DNA from: Pseudomonadota bacterium
GTDB taxonomy: Bacteria; Pseudomonadota; Gammaproteobacteria; Burkholderiales; Sulfuriferulaceae
NCBI GenBank assembly: GCA_021790625.1
Contig: JAJYGL010000104.1
Location: forward strand, 1-5,681
Reading direction: 5' to 3'
Length of the DNA: 5,681 bases
Shown here: positions 1-5,505 of the stretch, piece after piece
Numbering within the stretch: the stretch's first letter is position 1
Layout: each line of letters opens with the position of its first letter
Position numbers and translations under genes: made by a program
The notes under the pieces: model-generated
What the model was told of the DNA's origin: nothing
The model's database searches: none
Seen by the model: only the letters and a program-made list of their open reading frames with translations

Positions 1-474
1 CTCGAATTTGCCCGTTTCCATTACATTTCAGCACTGCATGGCAGCGGCCTCACCGGCCTGCTACGCTCGGTCGACGAAGCCTACAAAGCCGCCATGGCCA
101 AACTGCCAACGCCGCTACTGACACGGGTGCTCATCGATGCCGTTGCGGCACACCAACCACCGTTCACCGGCGCTTTCCGCCCCAAATTGCGCTATGCGCA
201 TCAGGGAGGCATGAATCCGCCACTCATCGTTATCCATGGCAATGCGCTGGATCAAATTGCCCAAAGCTACCGCCGTTATCTGGAAGGTGTTTTCCTGCGC
301 GCTTTCCAGTTACATGGCACCCCGCTTAAAGTACAATTCAACGTCAGCCATAATCCTTACGCGGAGAAAAAACCTGTCCGGGAAACGGTTTCCGAAACCC
401 GCGCCAAGAAACGACGCGTTTTTCCGGTTCGCACAAACAAGCGAGCAGTACCAAAGCGCACACCATCAAAGTAG
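1..474 (+). CDS. der: Ribosome-assembly GTPase Der (EngA), C-terminal part; 5' end outside the window
   Basis: Der is a tandem-GTPase protein needed for maturation of the 50S ribosomal subunit. The reading frame is open from base 1 and gives 157 residues. They cover the end of the second GTPase domain (FHYISALHGSGLTGL resembles the G5 region with its SAL motif, followed by a helix) and the whole C-terminal KH-like domain. In the KH-like part, RPKLRYAHQGG, NPPLIVIHGNAL, SYRRYLE and GTPLKVQF match the conserved core, and SHNPYA is the form usual in betaproteobacteria. A basic tail of about 36 residues follows (KKRR, KRAVPKR) and could contact rRNA; that is inference. Both GTP-binding P-loops lie upstream of the window. 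The TAG stop falls inside the first copy of a 14-bp tandem duplication. The gene converges on grxD with a 79-bp gap and no strong terminator. Confidence 0.93.
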   Translation, partial: LEFARFHYISALHGSGLTGLLRSVDEAYKAAMAKLPTPLLTRVLIDAVAAHQPPFTGAFRPKLRYAHQGGMNPPLIVIHGNALDQIAQSYRRYLEGVFLRAFQLHGTPLKVQFNVSHNPYAEKKPVRETVSETRAKKRRVFPVRTNKRAVPKRTPSK

Positions 475-489
475 GACCATCAAAGTAAG
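462..489. repeat. 14-bp tandem duplication over the der stop codon
   Basis: ACCATCAAAGTAGG (462-475) is followed at once by ACCATCAAAGTAAG (476-489), with one mismatch. The first copy supplies the der TAG stop. Deleting one copy would leave the same last residues and a TAA stop, so the duplication is neutral for Der. It looks like a replication-slippage product. Confidence 0.75.
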
Positions 490-553
490 ATTTGACCCAC
501 CACCAACCAGAAAAGGCGCCAGTCGCCCCCAATGCGAAATATCAAAACAAAGC

Positions 554-874
554 TTATGCTGACGCAATCCCTGCAATCAGTGTTTGCAGTTCCCCTGCTT
601 CATACATCTCTTTCATGATATCCGAACCGCCGACAAACTCGCCTTTGACATACAGTTGCGGAATAGTCGGCCAATTGGCATACTCCTTGATGCCCTGGCG
701 AATTTCTGGCTCGGCCAACACATTCACCGTAAACAGATCCTTGACACCGCTAGACTTGAGTAACTGCACGGCATTGGCAGAAAAACCACATTGCGGAAAC
801 TGAGGCGTGCCTTTCATATACAACACCACAGCATGTCCAGTCACTTGTTCGCGAATCTTATCCTGTACACTCAT
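554..874 (-). CDS. grxD: Monothiol glutaredoxin GrxD (Grx4 type)
   Basis: This is a cytosolic monothiol glutaredoxin of 106 residues. Members of the family bind a [2Fe-2S] cluster between two subunits with glutathione, pass it to apo-proteins, and form heterodimers with BolA proteins. The protein shows the CGFS active site at residues 29-32, the conserved KGT at 21-23, WPTIPQLYV with the cis-proline at 68-76, and GGSD at 82-85, which contacts glutathione. The length is typical. An in-frame ATG exists four codons upstream (886), but its codons form the ribosome binding site GGAGAG (879-884), so the start at 874 (MSVQDK) is preferred. It lies downstream of msrAB on the same strand, 188 bp away, and has its own promoter under an IscR-like dyad. 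Family assignment is very secure. Confidence 0.96.
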   Translation of the reverse strand: MSVQDKIREQVTGHAVVLYMKGTPQFPQCGFSANAVQLLKSSGVKDLFTVNVLAEPEIRQGIKEYANWPTIPQLYVKGEFVGGSDIMKEMYEAGELQTLIAGIASA

Positions 875-878
875 ACCG

Positions 879-884
879 CTCTCC
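879..884 (-). promoter_or_regulatory. Ribosome binding site deciding the grxD start
   Basis: On the minus strand GGAGAG is followed by CGGT and then the ATG at 874. The upstream in-frame ATG (884-886) overlaps this motif and has no purine-rich site of its own, so 874 is the better start. Confidence 0.7.
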
Positions 885-898
885 ATTATTTAATGACA

Positions 899-923
899 AT
901 ACCCGATGAAATTTATCGGGTAT
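899..923. promoter_or_regulatory. 25-bp dyad over the grxD promoter, probable IscR-type operator
   Basis: The arms ATACCCGAT (899-907) and ATCGGGTAT (915-923) are perfectly complementary and flank the AT-rich centre GAAATTT, which has only one non-symmetric pair. The whole is a 25-bp near-palindrome. The E. coli IscR type 1 site is also 25 bp, with ends ATASYYGA and TCRRSTAT; by my alignment 21 of 25 positions agree, the four misses being in the inner GACT/AGTC. The dyad overlaps the edge of the -10 and the expected start point, so a bound protein would repress. An Fe-S-sensing Rrf2-family repressor acting on a gene for an Fe-S carrier makes biological sense. The regulator itself is not in the window. 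A hairpin in the leader is less likely because the right arm lies in the promoter. Confidence 0.6.
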
Positions 924-951
924 GATACGCCGCAGATAGCCAACACGTCAA
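922..951 (-). promoter_or_regulatory. Sigma70-type promoter of grxD
   Basis: Reading the minus strand, the -35 element TTGACG (946-951; 5 of 6 consensus) is separated by 18 bp from the -10 element TATCAT (922-927; 5 of 6). Transcription would start near 915 and give a leader of about 41 nt before the grxD ATG. grxD can therefore be expressed separately from msrAB. The promoter is predicted from sequence only. Confidence 0.6.
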
Positions 952-992
952 CCATTGCCTCGCTCCGGATTCACGATCAGTCGGCGTTCAAA

Positions 993-1031
993 TTACAACG
1001 TCTCGTTACAACGCCTCGTTACAACGTTTCG
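993..1031. repeat. Three tandem 13-bp direct repeats between msrAB and grxD
   Basis: The copies are TTACAACGTCTCG (993-1005), TTACAACGCCTCG (1006-1018) and TTACAACGTTTCG (1019-1031). They vary only at the ninth and tenth bases and sit head to tail without spacers. They lie 42-80 bp upstream of the grxD -35 and 32 bp past the msrAB stop. They could be slippage products or a small array of protein sites; nothing here decides between these. Confidence 0.8.
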
Positions 1032-1062
1032 CATAAAAACCCGGATGAAAACAAACACGCCG

Positions 1063-2349
1063 TCATTGTTTATCTGCCACAAAACGCAATACGGCGCTAT
1101 TGATGCAATAACGCTGCCCTGTGGGCGGTGGGCCATCGTCAAACACATGCCCCAAATGTATGCCGGAACTAGCACTCAATACTTCCACCCGGTGCATGCC
1201 GTGACTATCATCTTCGCGCAATACCAACGCGCCCGGAACCGGAGCAAAAAAACTCGGCCAACCACTGTGGCTGTCAAATTTGGCATCGCTACGAAACAGT
1301 GGTTGTCCGGTCACTGCATCGACATATGTTCCAGGTTGATGATTATCCAGAAATGACCCGGTAAATGCGGGTTCCGTACCGCCGCGTAAAGCGATTTCCC
1401 GTTGCTCAGGCGTCAATATTTCTTCTCCTATCCAGCGCCAGAAACGGGGAACATCGCCATCATAACCGGTATAACGACCGATTTCCTGTCCCTGTTCAAA
1501 CAACACGATTGTTGGCGTTGCCCATAATGCCGATTTCAACTTCCATCCCGTCGGTGGTTGGGCAGACAGGCTTGTGATGATAGGAACACTGGCGCGCCAA
1601 TGTGACAACATATCGCGTGCAAACTGATGGCAATAGGGGCAATCCTTGCCTTCAAACACAACCAGCTGTCGCGCCTGATTTAATTGTCGACCATCCAGTA
1701 CAGGTACATGCGCGCTATGCCGATATGTCACATCGCCCGGAAACGCCACCCCGGTCCCACCCAGACCACAATACCCATCCGGATGCTTTTGCAGGTATTT
1801 CTGATGCCAGCTTTCCGCTGGATAAAACCGTTGCAACGGAACAATTTCGGTGGTGATTTTGCCATAACCTGCGTGAGTCAGCGCTATTTGGTATGTTTGC
1901 CTGGTTTCTTCTGCCACCAAACGTTGGTCGGGCGAATCATATAAAATGACGCTCCGATAATTGGCACCGACATCATTTCCCTGGCGGTTACCTTGCGTCG
2001 GGTCATGGTTCTCCCAAAATGCCACCAAAATATGACGCAAATTCGTTCGCGCCGGGTCAAACGTCACTTTTACCACTTCAGCATGCACCGCATCGGCATG
2101 GGTCGAGGCGACGTAGCGATGGGCCTCAGCCAACACCGATTCGTAAGTGGGCGCAACACGCACCCCACCCGCATAGCCAACCTCCGTGGATATCACCCCG
2201 GGTTGCTCATCCATGCGTTTTTCAGCGCCCCAAAAACACCCCATCCCCAAAACGATGGACTCCGTATGCGGAGCTGCTTCGATGTTACCCGCTATCGCGT
2301 ATTGATCCAGCATCAATATTCCCCATAACAAATAGCACCATGGTTTCAT
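1063..2349 (-). CDS. msrAB: Methionine sulfoxide reductase with MsrA, thioredoxin-fold and MsrB domains
   Basis: This 428-residue enzyme should reduce both S- and R-epimers of methionine sulfoxide in damaged proteins. MsrA spans about 30-205: GCFWGAE holds nucleophile C38, and GYCGLGG holds the likely resolving C194. A thioredoxin-like domain follows at about 213-312, with redox motif CPYC (C237, C240) and a cis-proline in WATPT (P279). MsrB covers about 318-425, with GGTEPAFTG, KFDSHSGWPSF, HLGHVFDDGP and the catalytic RYC at C415. MsrB lacks the four zinc cysteines, and S362 stands where neisserial PilB has its resolving cysteine, so C415 is the only cysteine there. The first 20 residues (hydrophobic, ending AIA) could be a signal peptide, suggesting a periplasmic enzyme, though D15-Q16 weaken this. 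The ATG at 2349 has GGAG eight bases upstream. PilB itself has the order thioredoxin-MsrA-MsrB, so this order differs. Confidence 0.93.
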   Translation of the reverse strand: MKPWCYLLWGILMLDQYAIAGNIEAAPHTESIVLGMGCFWGAEKRMDEQPGVISTEVGYAGGVRVAPTYESVLAEAHRYVASTHADAVHAEVVKVTFDPARTNLRHILVAFWENHDPTQGNRQGNDVGANYRSVILYDSPDQRLVAEETRQTYQIALTHAGYGKITTEIVPLQRFYPAESWHQKYLQKHPDGYCGLGGTGVAFPGDVTYRHSAHVPVLDGRQLNQARQLVVFEGKDCPYCHQFARDMLSHWRASVPIITSLSAQPPTGWKLKSALWATPTIVLFEQGQEIGRYTGYDGDVPRFWRWIGEEILTPEQREIALRGGTEPAFTGSFLDNHQPGTYVDAVTGQPLFRSDAKFDSHSGWPSFFAPVPGALVLREDDSHGMHRVEVLSASSGIHLGHVFDDGPPPTGQRYCINSAVLRFVADKQ

Positions 2350-2394
2350 GTTTATCGCTCCGGCGCAAACTGAACATCACGCGTCAAAACCGGG

Positions 2395-2415
2395 ACTTTT
2401 CTTTACTCGAAAAGT
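2395..2415. repeat. Inverted repeat in the divergent msrAB / Bax-inhibitor-like promoter region
   Basis: ACTTTTC (2395-2401) and GAAAAGT (2409-2415) are perfect 7-bp arms around a 7-bp spacer. The dyad lies 46 bp upstream of the msrAB start and 124 bp upstream of the gene at 2539. No T-tract follows on either strand, so it is not a terminator and may be an operator. Promoter elements in 2350-2538 are weak: on the + strand TACAAT at 2447-2452 and TTGCAA at 2476-2481 are the best pieces, and neither has a good partner. Confidence 0.4.
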
Positions 2416-2538
2416 GCCACCAACCCCACAATAAACCCGGATCAGGTACAATGTGCAGCGTAACTGACACAAAACTTGCAACTTTTCATCAGCTCGGTTA
2501 GTCTTACTCGCATTGCTGGTTCACCACAAGGAAACAAT

Positions 2539-3231
2539 ATGCCTTACGATTATCCCTACGTCAACACGGCGACCGCCCCGGTTGCCGAACAACAAAAAGT
2601 CATGCGCAACACATGGATGATGCTCGGGATCACCATGATTCCAACCGTCATCGGAGCAAACATAGGCGTTCACATGAACTTCCTGTTCATGGCTCAGCAT
2701 CCGCTCCTGTCATCACTGCTCATGCTCGCAGCCATGTTCGGCCTGTTCATGGGCATCGCAGCCAACCGTAACAATAGCATGGGCGTCGTACTGCTGCTCG
2801 GTGTTACCTTTCTGTTAGGGCTTATGCTCGGACCAATTCTGCAAGTCGCATTACATATGAGCAATGGCGCGCAACTGATTGGCATGGCAGCAGGTGGCAC
2901 CGGCGCGATATTACTCACCATGTCTACCATTGCAATTGTCAGCAAAAAAGATTTCAGCTTTTTGGGTCAGTTCCTGATGGTCGGACTGGTGATGCTGATA
3001 CTGGCATCGATTGCCAACATCTTCTTTCAGGTACCGGCCGCATCCTTGGCGATTTCTGCCATTGCCATCATGGTATTTTCCGGTTTCCTGCTGTTTGATG
3101 TCAGCCGTGTCGTACGTGGCGGAGAAACCAATTACATCATGGCCACACTGTCCATTTATCTGGATGTGTACAACATTTTTGTCAACCTGCTCAACCTGTT
3201 GATGGCCCTGTCCGGCAACGAGCGGCGTTAA
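2539..3231 (+). CDS. Bax inhibitor-1 / YccA-family inner membrane protein
   Basis: This 230-residue integral membrane protein has seven predicted hydrophobic helices at about 27-48, 56-74, 81-101, 108-134, 141-163, 168-186 and 205-224. The C-terminal block LLFDVSRVVRGG, then NYIMATLSIYLDVYNIFVNLL, is the family signature. D187 and D209 match the paired aspartates that form the pH-sensitive latch in the bacterial homologue YetJ, a calcium leak channel. In E. coli the YccA relative binds FtsH and modulates membrane-protein degradation; which role applies here cannot be told from sequence. The frame is open further upstream, but the ATG at 2539 is chosen because AAGGAA (2528-2533) lies five bases before it and MPYDYPYV fits the usual cytosolic N-terminus. 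It diverges from msrAB and ends before a strong terminator. Confidence 0.9.
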   Translation: MPYDYPYVNTATAPVAEQQKVMRNTWMMLGITMIPTVIGANIGVHMNFLFMAQHPLLSSLLMLAAMFGLFMGIAANRNNSMGVVLLLGVTFLLGLMLGPILQVALHMSNGAQLIGMAAGGTGAILLTMSTIAIVSKKDFSFLGQFLMVGLVMLILASIANIFFQVPAASLAISAIAIMVFSGFLLFDVSRVVRGGETNYIMATLSIYLDVYNIFVNLLNLLMALSGNERR

Positions 3232-3282
3232 AAACCGCTATTCCCGCCGGTCGCGTAACGGCGTGGCAGGATGTTACACTTA

Positions 3283-3308
3283 CCCCGGCCAGAAGGCCGG
3301 GGTTTTTT
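3283..3308 (+). terminator. Rho-independent terminator of the Bax-inhibitor-like gene
   Basis: CCCCGGCC (3283-3290) pairs perfectly with GGCCGGGG (3295-3302) around the tetraloop AGAA, followed by six T residues (3303-3308). It sits 51 bp after the stop at 3231. On the minus strand the hairpin lies just past queF but is followed by TAAGTG, not a T-run, so it is probably a weak terminator in that direction. Confidence 0.92.
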
Positions 3309-3328
3309 ATAGCCCAACAAAACACAAC

Positions 3329-4159
3329 TCACTGTCGTGGATGCCGGATATTGTCCGGTAAGCCCGCAGTCGAAAAATTACTGCGCCATGGGTTGATGTC
3401 TAATCCGCCACGCCGGGTGTAGCGCGCATACACGGACAGACGCATCGGTTGGCACGCATGCAAGATATCCATGAAAATCTGCTCGACGCACTGCTCATGA
3501 AACGCCTGGTGCTGACGATAACCAATCAGATAACGTAACAAACCAGCTTCCTCAATCGGACTGCCGTGGTAGTGAATCTGTACACTGGCCCAATCGGGCT
3601 GCCCCGTTACCGGACAGTTGGACTTCAGTAACCGGGAAACAAGCGTCTGCTCTATCGGTGGCTCACTTGTTACCGTTTTCAATAGCCCTACGCCGTTATC
3701 ATCAGGATGTATCTGCACGTCGAGCCGATCGAGTAACAAGCCAGGCAACTCAGCCATCGCCTCTCCTTCAAGAGAAGCTAGATGGCGCATCCGCACTTGC
3801 ACCGCAGCACCTGCCACACGAGACAAATCAGCGGCTATTTGTTGCCGCACCGCCTCCATATCCGGCATATTCTTCTGACTGTAAGCATTCAGATACAGCT
3901 TGAGTGATTTGGATTCAATCATGAAAGGGGATTCTGCCGGAAATATCAGCGTTGCCAGCGCGAGCTCCGGCTTGCCGCGCATATTCAACCAGGACAATTC
4001 ATACGCATTCCAGACATCCGCGCCAAGAAAAGGCAACGCGACACCCACGCCAATTTCAGCGCGCAATGGTGCCCTCGCCAAGGCAAACAAAATGCCGGCA
4101 TCACGGCTAGCGGCATAATCTACCGCTTGCCCCAACAAACATTCTCCCGGCTCAACCAT
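3329..4159 (-). CDS. queF: NADPH-dependent 7-cyano-7-deazaguanine (preQ0) reductase QueF
   Basis: QueF reduces the nitrile of preQ0 to the amine of preQ1 with two NADPH, a cytosolic step in queuosine tRNA modification. At 276 residues this is the long two-domain type found in E. coli. LLKSNCPVTGQPDW carries C182, which forms the thioimide with the substrate, and D189, the proton donor. H221 and E222 in FHEQCVEQIF match the substrate-binding pair. The QueF motif ESKSLKLYLNAY at 82-93 binds NADPH, and the C-terminal YARYTRRGGLDINPWRSN is highly conserved. Spacing from C182 to D189 and to E222 equals that in the E. coli enzyme. The start ATG lies inside the last codons of ygfZ (8-nt overlap ATGGTTGA). 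Only a poor ribosome binding site precedes it, so translation is probably coupled to ygfZ. No clear terminator follows. Confidence 0.96.
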   Translation of the reverse strand: MVEPGECLLGQAVDYAASRDAGILFALARAPLRAEIGVGVALPFLGADVWNAYELSWLNMRGKPELALATLIFPAESPFMIESKSLKLYLNAYSQKNMPDMEAVRQQIAADLSRVAGAAVQVRMRHLASLEGEAMAELPGLLLDRLDVQIHPDDNGVGLLKTVTSEPPIEQTLVSRLLKSNCPVTGQPDWASVQIHYHGSPIEEAGLLRYLIGYRQHQAFHEQCVEQIFMDILHACQPMRLSVYARYTRRGGLDINPWRSNFSTAGLPDNIRHPRQ

Positions 4160-5090
4160 CCAGCGTGCTCACTGCATAGGGCAATTCCTGCCATGTCACC
4201 TGTTCGCCATCAAGGGAGCGCAAATGCAACGGATGACCAACACAACTCACCTGCACCACCGCCAGCGCGTCCCAGCCACCACTTGCCACCGACCTTGCCT
4301 GCACAATCATCCCACTGGCCTGATCGCCCATATCGGGGCTAAACAGGCTCTCACCCGCCGCCATCGACTCTGTGGCGTGAATACGGTACATGCGACGCTT
4401 CAATTTTCCCAGATACTGACTGCGCGCGACAATTTCCTGCCCGGTATAACAACCTTTTTTGAAATCCACCGCACCGATAAGGTCAAAATTTACCATTTGT
4501 GGCACAAACTGTTCTTGTGTTGCAGGCAATATTACGGGCACACCCGCCGCAATGTCCAAACCAATCCACTCGTCAATCGAAAGCGCCGTCGCACCTGCTG
4601 CCAGGGTAGTCGCCACGGTTTCACGCTGAGACAATGGCACCATCAGTTCATAACGATCATCAGCAAGCCGCAACACCATTAACCCAGCCGTTTCACGCAT
4701 TGCCATGTTCTGGACGGGCAGCTCGGCCAATTGGCCAACCAGTGCAGCGGCACCCGCACCTGCCACACCAAACCGCTGCCATTCAGCCACGACATTCACC
4801 AATTTTGCCTTCGAGCGCAACACATACATCGACAAACGTTTCTGGATGCTTTCCTGCAAAGTTTGCGGCAACTGGATAAATACGGTATTACCAGACTGCC
4901 AAAGCAGAAAACTCGCCAGCAAACGTCCCTTGGGCGTACACATACCGCTATACTGCATGCGCCCGGAGGCCAATTGGCGTACGTCACTGGTTAATTGCCC
5001 CTGCAAAAATGTGATTGCATCATCACCCGAAACGGCAATCAACCCCAATACCGACAAATCGACATATCCCACATCCAACGCTGTCACCAT
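4152..5090 (-). CDS. ygfZ: Folate-binding Fe-S cluster maintenance protein YgfZ
   Basis: YgfZ is a GcvT-like, tetrahydrofolate-dependent protein that supports synthesis or repair of certain Fe-S enzymes, among them the tRNA thiolase MiaB in E. coli. The diagnostic motif KGCYTGQE is at residues 212-219 with its essential cysteine C214. DLSVLGLIAVSGDDAITFLQGQLTSDV (split here as residues 11-37) and CTPKGRLLASF at 51-61 fit the folate-binding N-terminal domain. The length of 312 residues is usual. The frame is open back to an ATG at 5144, but that stretch contains the promoter and the T-tract of the neighbouring terminator. The start at 5090 (MVTALDVG) has GGCAGG about eight bases upstream and begins where family alignments begin. 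It is the first gene of a two-gene unit with queF. Confidence 0.92.
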   Translation of the reverse strand: MVTALDVGYVDLSVLGLIAVSGDDAITFLQGQLTSDVRQLASGRMQYSGMCTPKGRLLASFLLWQSGNTVFIQLPQTLQESIQKRLSMYVLRSKAKLVNVVAEWQRFGVAGAGAAALVGQLAELPVQNMAMRETAGLMVLRLADDRYELMVPLSQRETVATTLAAGATALSIDEWIGLDIAAGVPVILPATQEQFVPQMVNFDLIGAVDFKKGCYTGQEIVARSQYLGKLKRRMYRIHATESMAAGESLFSPDMGDQASGMIVQARSVASGGWDALAVVQVSCVGHPLHLRSLDGEQVTWQELPYAVSTLDG

Positions 5091-5109
5091 CACTATTACC
5101 TGCCATAAA

Positions 5110-5138
5110 ATTATTTTGATGCAGATATTGTACGTCAA
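5110..5138 (-). promoter_or_regulatory. Sigma70-type promoter of ygfZ-queF
   Basis: On the minus strand TTGACG (5133-5138) and AATAAT (5110-5115) each match consensus at five of six bases and are 17 bp apart, the best spacing. The start point would be near 5103, giving a leader of about 13 nt that just contains the ribosome binding site. This supports the start at 5090 and excludes the upstream ATG at 5144. Confidence 0.65.
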
Positions 5139-5170
5139 AAACAAAAAGCCGACTCAAAGAGTCGGCTTTT
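5139..5170 (-). terminator. Rho-independent terminator of the Ala/Pro-rich lipoprotein gene
   Basis: AAAAGCCGACTC (5144-5155) and GAGTCGGCTTTT (5159-5170) form a perfect 12-bp stem around a 3-nt loop. On the minus strand the stem is followed by TG and a further T-run. It begins 20 bp after the lipoprotein stop codon. The trailing T-run merges with the TTGACG -35 of the ygfZ promoter, so the two signals abut. On the + strand the hairpin ends in TTTTCTT and could also stop opposing transcription. Confidence 0.9.
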
Positions 5171-5190
5171 CTTGCCACAGGAACAGCTGA

Positions 5191-5505
5191 TTAGTTGCTG
5201 CCAGCAGGAGCGGCTGGAGCGGCTGGAGCAGCAGGAGCGGCAGCAGGAGCACCAGCACCAGCACCAGCACCAGCGCCAGCATCAGCAGGAGCGGCTGGAG
5301 CAGCGCCAGCAGCAGGAGCGGCTGCAGGAGCAGAGTTGTCAGCAGCAGGAGCAGCAGGAGCAGCGGCTGGAGCAGCAGGAGCGGCTGCAGGAGCAGAGTT
5401 GTCAGCAGCAGGAGCAGAAGTGTCAGGAGCAGGAGCTTCATCTTTTTTGCCACAAGCAGTCAAAGACAAAGCCATCAGAGCGGCGATCAGCAAGGAACGG
5501 GTCAT
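5191..5505 (-). CDS. Small Ala/Pro-rich repeat lipoprotein, function unknown
   Basis: This encodes a 104-residue precursor with a classic lipoprotein signal: MTRSLLIAALMALSLTAC, lipobox LTAC, lipidated cysteine C18 followed by GKKDE. The mature part is nearly all Ala, Pro and Gly, with few charged residues (D28, D35, D56 and D75). The peptide DNSAPAAAPAA occurs twice, 21 residues apart (D35 and D56), and a run of Gly-Ala pairs lies at about 76-86. It is likely a membrane-anchored, extended, disordered tether without an enzymatic fold. Aspartate does not follow the lipidated cysteine, so outer-membrane sorting is expected. GGAG eight bases before the ATG at 5505 supports the start. The other frames across the repeats are also open, but only this one has a signal peptide and ribosome binding site. 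It has its own promoter candidate and terminator, so it is monocistronic. Similar short lipoproteins are common in betaproteobacteria; I know no function. Confidence 0.82.
   Translation of the reverse strand: MTRSLLIAALMALSLTACGKKDEAPAPDTSAPAADNSAPAAAPAAPAAAPAAPAADNSAPAAAPAAGAAPAAPADAGAGAGAGAGAPAAAPAAPAAPAAPAGSN
5251..5280. repeat. Hexanucleotide tandem repeat inside the lipoprotein gene
   Basis: ACCAGC occurs four times in perfect tandem (5251-5274), followed by the variant GCCAGC (5275-5280). In the coding direction the unit reads GCTGGT and adds an Ala-Gly dipeptide. A gain or loss of one unit keeps the frame, so it would change tether length without switching the gene off. Confidence 0.85.
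5308..5417. repeat. Perfect 47-bp direct repeat with a 63-bp period inside the lipoprotein gene
   Basis: Bases 5308-5354 and 5371-5417 are identical over 47 bp, offset by 63 bp, which is exactly 21 codons. Each copy includes the codons for DNSAPAAAPAA. The identity extends to synonymous positions, which indicates recent duplication or gene conversion and not selection on the peptide alone. Confidence 0.88.

Noticed and set aside
511..530. Possible grxD terminator on the minus strand
   Set aside because: The stem is only four G-C pairs (515-518 with 524-527), followed by four T residues. It is too weak to call, although it is the only candidate between grxD and der.
906..1356. + strand open frames over the grxD promoter region and the msrAB 3' end
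   Set aside because: They read through the 13-bp repeats and the antisense of MsrB, with no ribosome binding site or domain.
2019..2501. 160-residue + strand open frame antisense to msrAB
   Set aside because: It lies almost wholly opposite a securely identified gene, has Pro/His/Arg-rich composition typical of an antisense shadow, and shows no recognisable domain.
2476..2538. 21-residue N-terminal extension of the Bax-inhibitor-like protein
   Set aside because: There is no ribosome binding site before 2476, while AAGGAA precedes the ATG at 2539 at good distance.
5091..5144. N-terminal extension of YgfZ by 18 residues
   Set aside because: The stretch contains the -35/-10 pair and the terminator T-run, and the 5090 start has a proper ribosome binding site and fits the family N-terminus.
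4705..5190. 161-residue + strand open frame antisense to ygfZ
   Set aside because: It is a shadow of ygfZ that runs through its promoter and the lipoprotein terminator, with no family motif.
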